DNA of 64,000 bases from Microbispora amethystogenes (GCF_016863015.1 NZ_BOOB01000021.1:62001-126000); one strand, 5' to 3'. Counted from the stretch's first letter, positions 15,573-25,820 are shown. A program made the numbers and translations. Notes: a model not told the origin generated them from the letters alone.

Positions 15573-17843
15573 ATGCCACCCATGACCACCGCGGGTCCCG
15601 AAGGCAGGCCGCCCGGCGTCCAGCTCGACGCCGTGCTGGAGCGGATCACCTATGCCAACGAGGAGACCGGGTACACGATCGCCAGGGTCGCCACCGAGCG
15701 GTCGGGCACCGAGCTGCTGACCGTGGTCGGGCCGCTGCTCGGGGCGCAGGTCGGCGAGTCGCTGCGGCTCACCGGCCGCTGGGGCTCCCACCCCAGGTAC
15801 GGCAGGCAGTTCGAGGTCTGGTCGTACACCACGGTGCTCCCGGCGACCATCCAGGGCATCCAGCGCTACCTGGGCTCGGGCCTGATCAAGGGCATCGGCC
15901 CGAAGATGGCCGAGCGGATCGTGGACCACTTCGGCACCGACACCCTGCGGGTGATCGAGGAGGAGCCCAAGCGGCTGGTCGAGGTGCCCGGGCTCGGCCC
16001 CAAGCGGACCAAGATGATCGCCGCCGCCTGGGAGGAACAGAAGATCATCAAAGAGGTGATGATCTTTCTGCAGGGCGTCGGGGTGTCCACCTCCATCGCG
16101 GTGCGCATCTTCAAGCAGTATGGCGAGGACTCCATCGAGGTGGTCCGCAAGGAGCCCTACCGACTCGCCGACGACGTGTGGGGCATCGGGTTCAAGACGG
16201 CCGACACGATCGCCCAGGCCGTCGGCATCCCCCACGACAGCCCCGAGCGGGTCAAGGCCGGGCTGCGTTACACGCTGTCGCAGGGCGCCGACGACGGCCA
16301 CTGCTTCCTGCCCGCCCCCAACCTCGTGGCCGACGCCGTGAAGATCCTGGAGGTGCCGGCCGCCCTGGCCGGGACCTGCCTGGAGGAACTGGTCGCCGAG
16401 GAGGGGGTGGTCCGCGAGGAGATCCCGGCCCGGGGGAGCGGCGAAGGCGACAGGAAAGGCGACGCCGGGGACGGCGACGTCACCGTCCCGGCGGTCTACC
16501 TCGTGCCCTTCCACCGCGCCGAGCTGTCGCTGGCCGGCACGCTGCGCGGCCTGCTGGCCTCGTCGCACGACCGGCTCAGGGCGTTCGCGGACGTCGACTG
16601 GCCCGCCGCCCTCGACTGGCTGCGCGGCCGCACCGGCGCCGACCTCGCCCCCGAGCAGGCCCAGGCCGTACGGCTCGCGCTGACCGAGAAGGTCGCGGTG
16701 CTGACCGGCGGCCCCGGCTGCGGCAAGAGCTTCACCGTCCGCTCGGTGGTGACGCTCGCGCGGGCCAAGCGCGCCAAGGTCATCCTCGCCGCCCCGACCG
16801 GGCGGGCGGCCAAGCGGCTGGCGGAGCTCACCGGGCACGAGGCCACCACCGTGCACCGGCTGCTCCAGTTGCGGCCCGGCGGGGACGCCACCTTCGACCG
16901 CGACAACCCCCTCGACGCCGACCTGGTGGTGGTGGACGAGGCGTCGATGCTCGACCTGCTGCTGGCCAACAAGCTGGCCAAGGCGGTCGCCCCGGGCGCG
17001 CACCTGCTGTTCGTCGGCGACGTCGACCAGCTTCCCTCCGTCGGCGCCGGCGAGGTGCTGCGCGACCTGCTCGCCGCCCCCGACGTCCCCCGGGTGCGGC
17101 TGACCCAGATCTTCCGCCAGGCGCAGGAGTCCGGCGTGGTCGTCAACGCCCACCGCGTCAACACCGGGCAGCACCCCCTCGTGCGGGAGTTCCCCGACTT
17201 CTTCCTGTTCCCCTGCGAGGAGCCCGAGGAGATCGCCGCGCTGACCGTGGACGTGGTCGCCCGCCGCATCCCGAAGAAGTTCGGGCTGAACCCCCGCAGG
17301 GACGTGCAGGTCCTGGCGCCGATGCACCGCGGCGCGGCCGGGGCGGGCGCGCTCAACATCGCCCTGCAGGAGGCGCTGACCCCCGCCCGCGAGGGCATGC
17401 CCGAGCGCCGGTACGGCGGCCGCGTCTTCCGCGTCGGCGACAAGGTCACCCAGTTGCGCAACAACTACGACAAGGGCGCGGCCGGGGTGTTCAACGGCAC
17501 CGTGGGCGTGGTCACCGCCATCACCCCCGAGGAGAGCAAGCTGACCGTGCTCACCGACGAGGACGAGAACGTCGACTACTCCTTCGACGAGCTGGACGAG
17601 CTGGCGCACGCCTACGCCGTCAGCATCCATCGCTCCCAGGGCAGCGAGTATCCCGCCGTGGTCATCCCGCTGGCCACCAGCGCCTGGATGATGCTGCAGC
17701 GCAACCTGCTCTACACCGCCATCACCCGGGCCAAGAAGCTCGTGGTCGTCGTGGGGTCACGGCGGGCGCTCGGCCAGGCGGTCCGCACGCGGGGGGCGGG
17801 CCGCCGGCACACGGGGCTCACCCACCGCCTCCGCGTGCCGTGA
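15573..17843 (+). CDS. recD2: RecD2-family 5'-3' DNA helicase
   Basis: A 756-residue protein. The N-terminal region before the motor has helix-hairpin-helix stretches (IKGIGPKMAERIVDHFG; VPGLGPKRTKMIAAAW) that are diagnostic of RecD2 rather than RecBCD-type RecD. Walker A is GGPGCGKSF near residue 380, motif II VVDEASMLD, motif III FVGDVDQLPSVGAGEVL. The C-terminal UvrD-like part ends with YAVSIHRSQGSEYPAVV and LLYTAITRAKKLV. RecD2 works without RecBC in replication-fork and repair processes. ATG 15582 is an alternative start with better ribosome-site spacing. A charged insertion (GSGEGDRKGDAGDGDV) precedes the motor. Confidence 0.95.
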   Translation: MPPMTTAGPEGRPPGVQLDAVLERITYANEETGYTIARVATERSGTELLTVVGPLLGAQVGESLRLTGRWGSHPRYGRQFEVWSYTTVLPATIQGIQRYLGSGLIKGIGPKMAERIVDHFGTDTLRVIEEEPKRLVEVPGLGPKRTKMIAAAWEEQKIIKEVMIFLQGVGVSTSIAVRIFKQYGEDSIEVVRKEPYRLADDVWGIGFKTADTIAQAVGIPHDSPERVKAGLRYTLSQGADDGHCFLPAPNLVADAVKILEVPAALAGTCLEELVAEEGVVREEIPARGSGEGDRKGDAGDGDVTVPAVYLVPFHRAELSLAGTLRGLLASSHDRLRAFADVDWPAALDWLRGRTGADLAPEQAQAVRLALTEKVAVLTGGPGCGKSFTVRSVVTLARAKRAKVILAAPTGRAAKRLAELTGHEATTVHRLLQLRPGGDATFDRDNPLDADLVVVDEASMLDLLLANKLAKAVAPGAHLLFVGDVDQLPSVGAGEVLRDLLAAPDVPRVRLTQIFRQAQESGVVVNAHRVNTGQHPLVREFPDFFLFPCEEPEEIAALTVDVVARRIPKKFGLNPRRDVQVLAPMHRGAAGAGALNIALQEALTPAREGMPERRYGGRVFRVGDKVTQLRNNYDKGAAGVFNGTVGVVTAITPEESKLTVLTDEDENVDYSFDELDELAHAYAVSIHRSQGSEYPAVVIPLATSAWMMLQRNLLYTAITRAKKLVVVVGSRRALGQAVRTRGAGRRHTGLTHRLRVP

Positions 17844-17877
17844 CCCGCCCCCCGGTCGTGCCAGTGCTCCGGTTCTG

Positions 17878-18969
17878 TCAGTACTTCGAGGTGTAGGTCA
17901 CCAGGGACGGCTGGCCGACCGCCGTGGTGCCGTTGTAGCAGACCACGTCACGGACGTAGACGTCCGAGCCCGAGGTGGTCCACAGCGTGAGCAGGTTGCA
18001 GAAGGCCGGCCCCGGCCCGTACGCCGTGACCTGCACGTTGTTGGGCAGCAACCCGACCTTGGGGAAGGTCACCAGGCGCATGCCGGTCCCGGCCGACTGC
18101 ACCGTGTTGACCGCGCCCGGGTAGTTGAAGTTGATCCCGGCGGGCAGCGGCGCGTACGGACCGGGGTTGGCCGGGGTGTTGTCGAAGGTGTAGGCGAAGT
18201 ACTTCGGCGGCGCGAACGCCCCGGTGATGGCCCGCTCGCGCTGGTAGGTGAGGGTCCAGCCGGTGTCGAGCGGCGTGGTGGTCGCGTCGTGGCAGAGCAC
18301 CTGGAACTTCTGCCCCGTCGCCGCCCAGCTCCAGGCGCCCACCTTGCACCGCGCCGGCACGCCGGAGTCGACCGCGGTGACCTGCACGTTCCCTGCCTGC
18401 GTGGACGAGCCGAGGCCGGGCATCCAGACGGTCCAGGTCCCGGTGGAGGTGTGGGTCACGGTGTTCACCGCGAGCGCCGAGTTGTAGTGGGAGGCGATGG
18501 ACGAGCCGTTCCAGAAGACGTAGCCGTACGCCTGCGTCGCCGAGGTGAGTGCTCCGCTGCTGCTGGCGAAGACGATGGAGAACAACGCCTTCGCCGGGCC
18601 CCCGCCGAACCGGTAGCACCGCACGGCCACGATCTCGTCGGTGCCGGCCATACCCCACTTCTCGATCTGGCACCACTCGGCCGACTGCGTGATCGCGGTC
18701 ACGTGCGCGATCCCGCCCGAGGGGATCCCGATCCCCGGGAACCGCACGAAGTACTCGCCGGGGACCCCCGGGGTGACGGTCACCGACCCGGACGTCCAGC
18801 TGCCCGCCTGGTAGGACAGGTTCGGGACGCCGGAGCTGGTGTTGACGTAGGCGAATCCCCACACGTCGGGAACGGCCGCGGAGGCGGCGCCCGCCGCTGC
18901 GGTCGTCCCCCCGGCGACCATCGCAACCATGACCAGTAGTCGGATGACCACGGTTCGTAACAGGCGCAT
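17878..18969 (-). CDS. Secreted triple-repeat protein of unknown function
   Basis: A 363-residue protein starting at ATG 18969 (GGAGG site 5 bases upstream; an earlier ATG at 18981 is less likely). The signal peptide is residues 1-33 (LVMVAMVAGGTTAAAGAASA). The mature protein is three imperfect repeats of about 110 residues. Each starts with an aromatic phrase (WGFAYVN; YGYVFWNG; YFAYTFDN), contains a PG-G or FPKVG turn followed by a VTA strand, and ends with a Cys...Trp...Cys pattern (CQIEKWGMAGTDEIVAVRC; CKVGAWSWAATGQKFQVLC; CNLLTLWTTSGSDVYVRDVVC). The two Cys of each unit probably form a disulfide. It looks like a three-bladed beta protein. No enzymatic motif is seen. Confidence 0.8.
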   Translation of the reverse strand: MRLLRTVVIRLLVMVAMVAGGTTAAAGAASAAVPDVWGFAYVNTSSGVPNLSYQAGSWTSGSVTVTPGVPGEYFVRFPGIGIPSGGIAHVTAITQSAEWCQIEKWGMAGTDEIVAVRCYRFGGGPAKALFSIVFASSSGALTSATQAYGYVFWNGSSIASHYNSALAVNTVTHTSTGTWTVWMPGLGSSTQAGNVQVTAVDSGVPARCKVGAWSWAATGQKFQVLCHDATTTPLDTGWTLTYQRERAITGAFAPPKYFAYTFDNTPANPGPYAPLPAGINFNYPGAVNTVQSAGTGMRLVTFPKVGLLPNNVQVTAYGPGPAFCNLLTLWTTSGSDVYVRDVVCYNGTTAVGQPSLVTYTSKY

Positions 18970-19506
18970 GCCGTCCTCCATCGCGGTGGTGCCCAGTGGG
19001 CGTGCGAGATGTCGACGCCGGGCGGTCCCGGCGCGTCGTGCCCTGCTTCGGGTGGAGCGGTGATCGGGGTGGGGCGGGTGATCGAGTCGAGCCGTGATCA
19101 GGGTGGGGCGGGCGATCACGGTGAAGGCGGAAGGCTCACTTTCACCTTTCCGCTTTGTGATAACCCGTGTGGCGATCTTTGAAAAGACCCAATCCACCTG
19201 CCGGAATACGGCCGGGCGGGCGCCGTCGCGCTTCGGCCGAAAGGGTGCGCCCCTAGCGTGTGATCGGGCGCTTCCGAATCTCCCGCGCCGCGCCCCGTCT
19301 GCCGCCGACGCCGCACCGCGGGCCTCCGCGGGCCGGGCGCACCTGACCGAACACTTGATCAGACTTGACCTGCGCCTTACCGTTTACACAGGTGAGACCA
19401 GCGAAGAGCGACCGAAATGTGACCTGAGGGCCAGGGAAAATGCCAACATAAGAGGCAACCCCGAATAAGGTCTGATAGTGCCCTTCGCGCTCATGGGGGA
19501 GTAGTT
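18970..19506. other. Intergenic promoter region with a 24-bp direct repeat
   Basis: No gene supported. Two near-identical 24-base stretches (19060-19083 and 19094-19117, core GGGTGGGGCGGG flanked by GATC) lie behind the secreted-protein start. The AT-richer part (19130-19200) probably holds its promoter. The region before 19507 must hold the L,D-transpeptidase promoter, but no hexamer pair is convincing. Confidence 0.4.
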
Positions 19507-20721
19507 GTGCTGAGCACTGCACGTCGTTCGATGACGCCGATCGCCGGTGTCGCCGTGGTTCTGACCGCGACTCTGTCGGCATGCTCCGGTGGGTCGGGCG
19601 GATCAGGCTCGACCGGAGACGGAGGGTCCGGAGGATCGGGGAACTCCGCCCCCGCGGTCCCGGCCCCCACGATCAAGATCAGCCCCGCGACGGGCAGTGC
19701 CGGTGTGCGCCCCGACAAGACCGTGGTCGTCACGGCCGCGGGCGGCCAGTTGCAGGAGGTCACCGTCAGGGCGGGCGGCACGACGGTCGAGGGCGAGTTC
19801 GACTCCACCCACACCAAGTGGACGTCCAAGCAGCCGCTCAAGCCCTCCAGCAAGTACACCGTCTCGGCCACCGCCGCCGGTGACGGCGGGCCCGCCAACG
19901 CGTCCAGCAGCTTCGCCACGCTCAAGCCGAAGTTCCCCCTGGAAATCGCCGACGTCACCCCCGGCATCAAGGGGGAGACCGTCGGCGTCGGCATGCCGAT
20001 CATGGTGCGGTTCAACCGGCCGGTACAGGACAAGGGCGCCGTCGAGCAGGCTCTCGAGGTGGAGGCCCAGAAGCCGGTCAAGGGCGCCTGGCGGTGGATC
20101 GACGACACGTACGCGATCTACCGGCCGGCGAAGTACTGGCCCGCGCACCAGAAGGTGAAGTTCACCGCGCACCTCACCGGGGTGAAGGCCGGACGCGACA
20201 CCTACGGCGTGGAGGACCACTCCACGACCATCAAGATCGGCGCCGCCTGGGTCAGCTCGGTCAACACCCGGACCCACATGATGGTGGTCAAGCGCGACGG
20301 CAAGGTCGTGCAGTCCATGAAGATCAGCGCGGGCAAGGCGACCACCCGCGAGTACACCACCACCAGCGGCGTCCACCTCACCATGGAACGCGGCAACCCG
20401 GTCACCATGATCTCCCCGGGGAAGAAGGAGGGCGACCCCGGCTACTACAAGGAGATCGTGAACCACGCGGTGCGCATCTCCAACAGCGGCGAGTACGTCC
20501 ACAGCGCGCCGTGGTCGGTCGGCTCGCAGGGCCGCGCCAACGTCAGCCACGGCTGCGTCAACGCCAGCCCCTCGCAGGCCAAGTGGTTCTACGAGAACTT
20601 CCACCGCGGCGACGTCGTGAAGATCGTCGGCACGAACCGGGCGCTGGAGTGGAACAACGGCTGGGGCTTCTGGCAGATGCCGTTCAGCAAGTGGAAGCAG
20701 GGCAGTGCCCTGGAGTCCTGA
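19507..20721 (+). CDS. Lipoprotein L,D-transpeptidase
   Basis: A 404-residue protein starting at GTG 19507 behind GGGGGAG. The lipobox LSAC places the lipidated Cys at 26, followed by a Ser/Gly-rich tether. Two Ig-like domains (about 55-145 and 146-245) precede the YkuD catalytic domain (about 250-380). The catalytic signature is SHGCVN with Cys350 and His348, and an upstream His332 in YVHSAPW. The architecture matches the mycobacterial LdtMt2 class. It forms 3-3 crosslinks in peptidoglycan or attaches proteins, outside the membrane. Two wall enzymes (this and the CHAP protein) occur in the window, but they are not linked. Confidence 0.95.
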   Translation: MLSTARRSMTPIAGVAVVLTATLSACSGGSGGSGSTGDGGSGGSGNSAPAVPAPTIKISPATGSAGVRPDKTVVVTAAGGQLQEVTVRAGGTTVEGEFDSTHTKWTSKQPLKPSSKYTVSATAAGDGGPANASSSFATLKPKFPLEIADVTPGIKGETVGVGMPIMVRFNRPVQDKGAVEQALEVEAQKPVKGAWRWIDDTYAIYRPAKYWPAHQKVKFTAHLTGVKAGRDTYGVEDHSTTIKIGAAWVSSVNTRTHMMVVKRDGKVVQSMKISAGKATTREYTTTSGVHLTMERGNPVTMISPGKKEGDPGYYKEIVNHAVRISNSGEYVHSAPWSVGSQGRANVSHGCVNASPSQAKWFYENFHRGDVVKIVGTNRALEWNNGWGFWQMPFSKWKQGSALES

Positions 20722-20738
20722 GCCCCTGAGTCCTGGGG

Positions 20739-20760
20739 TCCTGGCCCGTCAGGGCCGGGA
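20739..20760. terminator. Hairpin between convergent Ldt and small membrane gene
   Basis: TCCTGGCCC (20739-20747) pairs with GGGCCGGGA (20752-20760), with one mismatch and a 4-base loop. It sits between convergent gene ends. Confidence 0.5.
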
Positions 20761-20780
20761 CCCGGTGGGGTGTCCGCGAA

Positions 20781-20960
20781 CTAGGTGATGCCCCACTTCA
20801 TGAGGGCGAAGGCGCCCACGATCTTCAGCGCGACGAGCACCATGATCACGCAGAAGACGATCAGTGCGGGGCGGTGCTCGAAGTGTTTGCCCTCCTTGAG
20901 CGGGGGGCGTTTGGCGACGCGCTCGGCGATGCGCTCTTCCAGGGGTTTGCGGTGGAACAT
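20781..20960 (-). CDS. Small membrane protein (59 aa)
   Basis: ATG 20960 has a CCTGGAGG site. The product begins MFHRKPLEERIAERVAKRPP, a charged amphipathic N-terminus. It ends with one membrane helix (ALIVFCVIMVLVALKIVGAFAL) and the tail MKWGIT. Codon usage is strongly GC3-biased. No function is known to me; single-span proteins of this plan recur in actinomycetes. It is divergent from the helix-turn-helix gene at 21085. Confidence 0.7.
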   Translation of the reverse strand: MFHRKPLEERIAERVAKRPPLKEGKHFEHRPALIVFCVIMVLVALKIVGAFALMKWGIT

Positions 20961-21084
20961 GCCTCCAGGTTATCGCCCTCCCTCTCCGCCCCACCAGCCG
21001 GGCGCGTCGGCCTCGCTCCCTAAACTTCCCCGAACTGACCAGCGATAGGGTGGTTTGGGGAGTCACGCGGAGAGGGGTGCCAAG

Positions 21085-21594
21085 ATGCCGCGGCAGCCGT
21101 ACTCGGTCGAGCAGGTGGCCGAACTGCTGGGTCTGCACGTCAAGACCGTGCGCAGCTACGTGCGCGACGGGCGGCTCAAGGCGGTGCGCATCGGCAAGCA
21201 GTACCGCATCGCCCCCGAGGACCTCGACGCCTTCCTGGGGCAGCCGGTGACGAACCCGGCCGCCGGGACCGCGGGCCGGCGGCGTCACGCCGAGGCGTCG
21301 AGCATCGTGCAGATCGACGCGATCACCCCCGACACCGCGATGACCGTGGGCAACACCCTGATCGCGGCCGTCAACGGACGCACCCCCGGTGGGCGGCCCC
21401 TGCGCGTCGAGACGATCTACGACGAGGACAGGGCGAGCTTGAAGATCATCATCGTGGGTGGTGTGGCCGACACCGCGGAGCTGCTGCGTTTCGTCACCAC
21501 GCTGACCGAGAGCACCACCCTGGCCGAGAGCACCACCCTGGCCGAGAGCACCACCCTGACCGAGCACAGCACGACGGCCGGGGGCACCACGTGA
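21085..21594 (+). CDS. Excisionase/MerR-type helix-turn-helix protein
   Basis: A 169-residue protein; ATG 21085 is preferred over the upstream in-frame start. Residues 1-55 form the helix-turn-helix_17 (excisionase) domain: YSVEQVAELLGLHVKTVRSY, then VRDGRLKAVRIGKQYRIAPE, then DLDAFLG. Residues about 70-140 form a second small alpha-beta domain (VQIDAITPDTAMTVGNTLIA, then VNGR, then LRVETIYDEDRASLKIIIVG). The last 30 residues are a Thr/Ser/Glu repeat made by an 18-bp tandem array. The role is probably transcriptional; no phage or integrase gene is nearby, so excisionase function is unlikely. Confidence 0.85.
   Translation: MPRQPYSVEQVAELLGLHVKTVRSYVRDGRLKAVRIGKQYRIAPEDLDAFLGQPVTNPAAGTAGRRRHAEASSIVQIDAITPDTAMTVGNTLIAAVNGRTPGGRPLRVETIYDEDRASLKIIIVGGVADTAELLRFVTTLTESTTLAESTTLAESTTLTEHSTTAGGTT
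21505..21558 (+). repeat. 18-bp tandem repeat inside a coding region
   Basis: Three copies of an 18-base unit (gccgagagcaccaccctg, first copy with one change) encode repeated TESTTLA-type residues at the C-terminus of the helix-turn-helix protein. Confidence 0.95.
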
Positions 21595-21714
21595 GCACCG
21601 GACGAGAGCGCGGCACGCGCGATGCGGCCGCGCCGGACACGCCCGCAACCCGGCCGGACGAGGTGCGCGTCCTCACGCCTGGCCCGGCCGTGGCGGTCGG
21701 TCGGCCCTCGGTGG

Positions 21715-22470
21715 TCAGCCGGCGAGGCCGAGCCTGGCCGCGCGGGACAGCGGGGTCGCGGCACCCGGGCTGAGAGGCTCGGTCAGCATGATCGGCATCT
21801 GGGACATGAACCGCGGCCGGGTGCCGTGGTGGGGCTGCGCGGCGTGCACCAGGTAGGGGTGGCACACGTAGACGTCTCCCGGCAGCCCGGTCGCCAGGGC
21901 CACGGGCCGGTGGGCGCTCGCCTCGTCGAGCAGCGGCCCGGAGGCGAAGAACTCCAGCCCGCTCTCGCCGTGCGGTTCGAGCACGCGGGCGGTGTCGAGA
22001 TGGGAGCCGACCCTGATGCGGGTCGGCGCGTCGTCCGGGCCGACCTCCGAGAACAGCATCAGCACGAGCAGCGTGCGGGACCTGGCGGTGACGTTCCCCC
22101 AGGCGCCGCCGGGCCCGGGGTCGTTCTGGTCGATGTGCCAGCCGGTGTCCCCGGCGTCGGAGGGATGCGGGAAACGGATCGGTATGTTGCCGATCGTGGC
22201 GCGCGGCTCCCAGCCGCCCTTCCCGGCGACCAGGTCGAGCGCCTCGGCGAGTGCGGGGCTGCGCACCGCCTCCCCGAACGGGCCCCGTCCCATCGGGTCG
22301 GGGCCTGCCCACACCACCGGCTGCGTCCAGTCGCCGGGCTCGTCGGGCGACAGCCCGACCTGCTGCCACAGGATGTCCCTGAGACGATCGCCGGTCTCCC
22401 GGGGGAAGGCCTCCTCCAGTTTGAGGAAGCCCTCGGCGACGAAACGATCGGCGTCGGTGTCAGTGACCAT
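21715..22470 (-). CDS. Phytanoyl-CoA dioxygenase (PhyH) family protein
   Basis: About 251 residues from ATG 22470; a GTG at 22491 would add seven residues, and neither start has a strong ribosome site. It is a non-heme Fe(II)/2-oxoglutarate oxygenase of the PhyH family: the metal motif H-x-D is in GDTGWHIDQNDPG, the distal His in VYVCHPYLVHAAQPHHGTRP, and the following Arg probably binds 2-oxoglutarate. The N-terminal phrase FVAEGFLKLEEAFPRE is a family hallmark. The natural substrate cannot be inferred. It is monocistronic, 135 bases from the FtsX-type gene. Confidence 0.88.
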   Translation of the reverse strand: MVTDTDADRFVAEGFLKLEEAFPRETGDRLRDILWQQVGLSPDEPGDWTQPVVWAGPDPMGRGPFGEAVRSPALAEALDLVAGKGGWEPRATIGNIPIRFPHPSDAGDTGWHIDQNDPGPGGAWGNVTARSRTLLVLMLFSEVGPDDAPTRIRVGSHLDTARVLEPHGESGLEFFASGPLLDEASAHRPVALATGLPGDVYVCHPYLVHAAQPHHGTRPRFMSQMPIMLTEPLSPGAATPLSRAARLGLAG

Positions 22471-22605
22471 GCGGTGGACGGTAGCGATCACGACCCCGCG
22501 CGTCGACCGGTTTTCCGCCGCCTGCTTCCGCCGCTCCCCGCTTTCTCCGCTCCTGCTGTCGGTGTCGTCTGCTGCCGTCGCCCGGGGATCGCCTTACCAG
22601 GCCGG

Positions 22606-24420
22606 TCAGGCCGCTTCGGCGCTGAGGGCCCGCGCCACCGGCCGCCGGGCGGCCAGGCGGGCCGGCAGGGCGGTGAACGCCGCCGTCACCAGGAGGGTCA
22701 CGAGTGCGGCGGCGAGCATCCAGGAGACGGGCGGCATGATCGTGTTCCTGGCGCTGAAGAGCCCGCACACACCGATGCCCAGGGGAACACCGGCCATGGC
22801 GCCGAGCAGGGCGGGCAGCACCTGGGCGGCCGACAGCCCCGCGGCGATCTGACCGGGGGTGGCGCCGAGCGTGCGGGCGACGGCCATGTTCGCCCGGGCC
22901 TCCATGGCCGTGGTCCAGGTGAGCGTGACGGTGTTCACGACGGCGAGCGCGATCAGCAGGATGGTGACGGCGAGCATCAGCCGGCGGTCGAGCTCGCCCC
23001 GCAGGTTGGGCAGGACGGAGGACCCGTTCAGGCCGTAGCCCCTCTCCTTCTGGGAGTAGACGGTCAGCAGGGCGACAGTCGCGATCACCGTGGTGGCGGT
23101 GGAGCACGCCTGCAGCACGGCGCGGCCCGGCCGGCGGGCGGTGAGCCGCAAACCGAGCAGCAGAGGGGTGGGCAGCAGCGCGGACAGCGCGGTGAGCAGC
23201 GGCCGGTGACGGGGCTGGTGCGCGGCGGCGGCCAGCGCCGTCACGGTCGCCGTACGCATGGCCCGCAGTGCGGGACGCAGGGTGGACAGCACCGCCACCG
23301 TCACGGCGAGGACGGTCGCCGCGGCGACGGTGGCGCCGCCGGGCCCGGCCGCGTCACCGATCCGGCTGGCGGTGGGGCTGGCGATGCCGGGCACGGTCAG
23401 GCGGGCGATCGCCAGCCCCACCGCGTCGCCGACCAGCGCCAGCGCCAGATACTCGGTGACCAGGACGGTGGCGATCAGGCCCGGAGTGGCGCCGACGGCC
23501 TTGAGCAGCCCGGCCCGGCGGGTCTGCTCGACGGCGCGTCCCGCGGCCAGCGCCGCCACTCCGGTGACGGCCAGGAAGCCCAGCAGCCAGCTCCCGACGA
23601 CCAGGATCGGCTGGCTGTTCCTGAGGATGACCGTGTCCTGCGTGGCCATGAACTGCCAGGTGTGCAGGTTCACCCTGGCGGCGGGGTCGCGGTGGGCGTC
23701 CGAGAACGCCTCGACGAAGGCCTCGGCGGCGGCGGGGTCGCGCAGCTTGAGGTCCATGGCCGTGGTCACCGGCAGATCCCGGCCCGCCAGGGTCCGGGCG
23801 TCCGACCGGGTGAGCCAGACCAGGCCGCTGGAGTCGCTGGGGCCGCCGTACGGGCCGATCTGCGCCGCCCAGGGGTAGATGGAGGTGGCCGCGGTCACGG
23901 CGATCCCGACGACGAGGTACGACCGGCCGGCGATGGTGACACGGTCGCCGACGCCGATGCCGAGCGCCTCGGCGAAGCCCCGTTCGACGACCGCGCCGCC
24001 GGGCCGCACCCACCCGCCCGAGGTCACCAGCGGCCGGTTGACCGTGCCGGGCGTCTCGGCGAAACCGTGAACCACCACTCCGGACGCCACCGCGGGAGAC
24101 CTGCCCGAGCCGTGTGTGGTGAGGTCGGCGTAGACGATGCGGTAGGGGCCGTGGTGAGCGATCACTTCGGGGTCGTCCGCCAGCGAGGCCAGGGCCGAGG
24201 TCACGGCGGGGCCCGTGTCGCCGGAGAGCGCCACCACGTCGGGCCCGGCGGTGGCCGCGCGGGTCTGCTCGTACAGCGCCTCGCTCACGCCGCGCAGGGA
24301 CAGGCCCAGTGCCATCGTGGCGGTGGCCACGGTCACCGCGAGCAGCAGCATCGCGGCCTGCGCGCGGTGCCGGCGGACGTCGGCGAGAACGAGCCGGACG
24401 ACGAGCACGAAGGAGCCCAT
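22606..24420 (-). CDS. FtsX-type ABC permease, two-domain
   Basis: A 604-residue permease from ATG 24420 behind GGGAGAG. The N-terminal membrane segment (MLLLAVTVATATMALGL) is followed by a large extracytoplasmic domain and two FtsX-like domains (SWLLGFLAVTGVAALAAGRAV; AVVNTVTLTWTTAMEARANM). Phrases LKAVGATPGLIATVLVTEYL and VARTLGATPGQIAAGL mark both halves. It pairs with the ATPase upstream (5-base gap) and is controlled by PadR. Likely an efflux or lipoprotein-type exporter. Confidence 0.9.
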   Translation of the reverse strand: MGSFVLVVRLVLADVRRHRAQAAMLLLAVTVATATMALGLSLRGVSEALYEQTRAATAGPDVVALSGDTGPAVTSALASLADDPEVIAHHGPYRIVYADLTTHGSGRSPAVASGVVVHGFAETPGTVNRPLVTSGGWVRPGGAVVERGFAEALGIGVGDRVTIAGRSYLVVGIAVTAATSIYPWAAQIGPYGGPSDSSGLVWLTRSDARTLAGRDLPVTTAMDLKLRDPAAAEAFVEAFSDAHRDPAARVNLHTWQFMATQDTVILRNSQPILVVGSWLLGFLAVTGVAALAAGRAVEQTRRAGLLKAVGATPGLIATVLVTEYLALALVGDAVGLAIARLTVPGIASPTASRIGDAAGPGGATVAAATVLAVTVAVLSTLRPALRAMRTATVTALAAAAHQPRHRPLLTALSALLPTPLLLGLRLTARRPGRAVLQACSTATTVIATVALLTVYSQKERGYGLNGSSVLPNLRGELDRRLMLAVTILLIALAVVNTVTLTWTTAMEARANMAVARTLGATPGQIAAGLSAAQVLPALLGAMAGVPLGIGVCGLFSARNTIMPPVSWMLAAALVTLLVTAAFTALPARLAARRPVARALSAEAA

Positions 24421-24425
24421 CGCGG

Positions 24426-25198
<773 letters not shown>

Positions 25199-25202
<4 letters not shown>

Positions 25203-25810
25203 CCGCCCTCGACTTCGTCGTTCTCGTCACCGTCTTCGTCACCGTCTTCGTCACCGGCGGTCGCTCCAACGGTGGTCGCGCCGCCCGCGTCCCCGGAGGA
25301 CCAGGCCCGCTCGCAGGCCGCCAGCCAGCGCAGATCCGCTCGCAGCCGCAGCATGACCCCCTCCAGCAGCACGGCGGCCGATCCCTCCGGCTCGGCCAGG
25401 GCCGCCTGCTGCACCTCACGCAGGCGGCGCAGCAGCTCACGGCGCTGCGCCGCCACCAGTTCGACGGGGTCGGCCAGCCGGGCCGCGGCCGCCGCGACGA
25501 GCTTGAGATGAAACTCCGCCAGGTCCGGTTTCGGCCAGCCGACCTCGGCCAGCCACGCGGCCACCCGCCGCTGCCCGGCCGGCGTCAGCGCGTACACCTT
25601 GCGGTCCGCCCGGTCGGGCAGGCCGTCGCTCCGCTCGCAGACCACGAACCCCGCTTTTTCCAGCCGGGCCAGCGTCACGTAGATCTGGCCCTGGTTCATC
25701 GACTCGCCCAGCGGGCCGAGGGCCCGCCGCAGCCGGGCGCGCAGGTGATACCCGTACGACGGCTCCTTGGCGAGCATCGCCAGCACCGCGTCCTGCATCC
25801 CGCCTCGCAC
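25199..25810 (-). CDS. PadR-family repressor of the ABC operon
   Basis: A 203-residue protein. The helix-turn-helix is AVLAMLAKEPSYGYHLRARL, then ESMNQGQIYVTLARLEKAGF, then RKVYALTPAGQRRV, the exact PadR pattern; the C-terminal half is the four-helix dimerisation domain. GTG 25810 is given; ATG 25798 (MQDAVLAML) is equally plausible and more typical of the family. The C-terminus is a run of Glu/Asp/Gly (DEDGDEDGDENDEVEGG). It heads the operon, presumably repressing it until an inducer binds. Confidence 0.9.
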
Positions 25811-25820
25811 CCTCTCACAG

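Noticed and set aside
21085-21594. Phage excisionase marking an integrated element
   Set aside because: The helix-turn-helix domain is excisionase-like, but there is no integrase, attachment-site repeat or phage gene nearby, and the protein has an extra domain.
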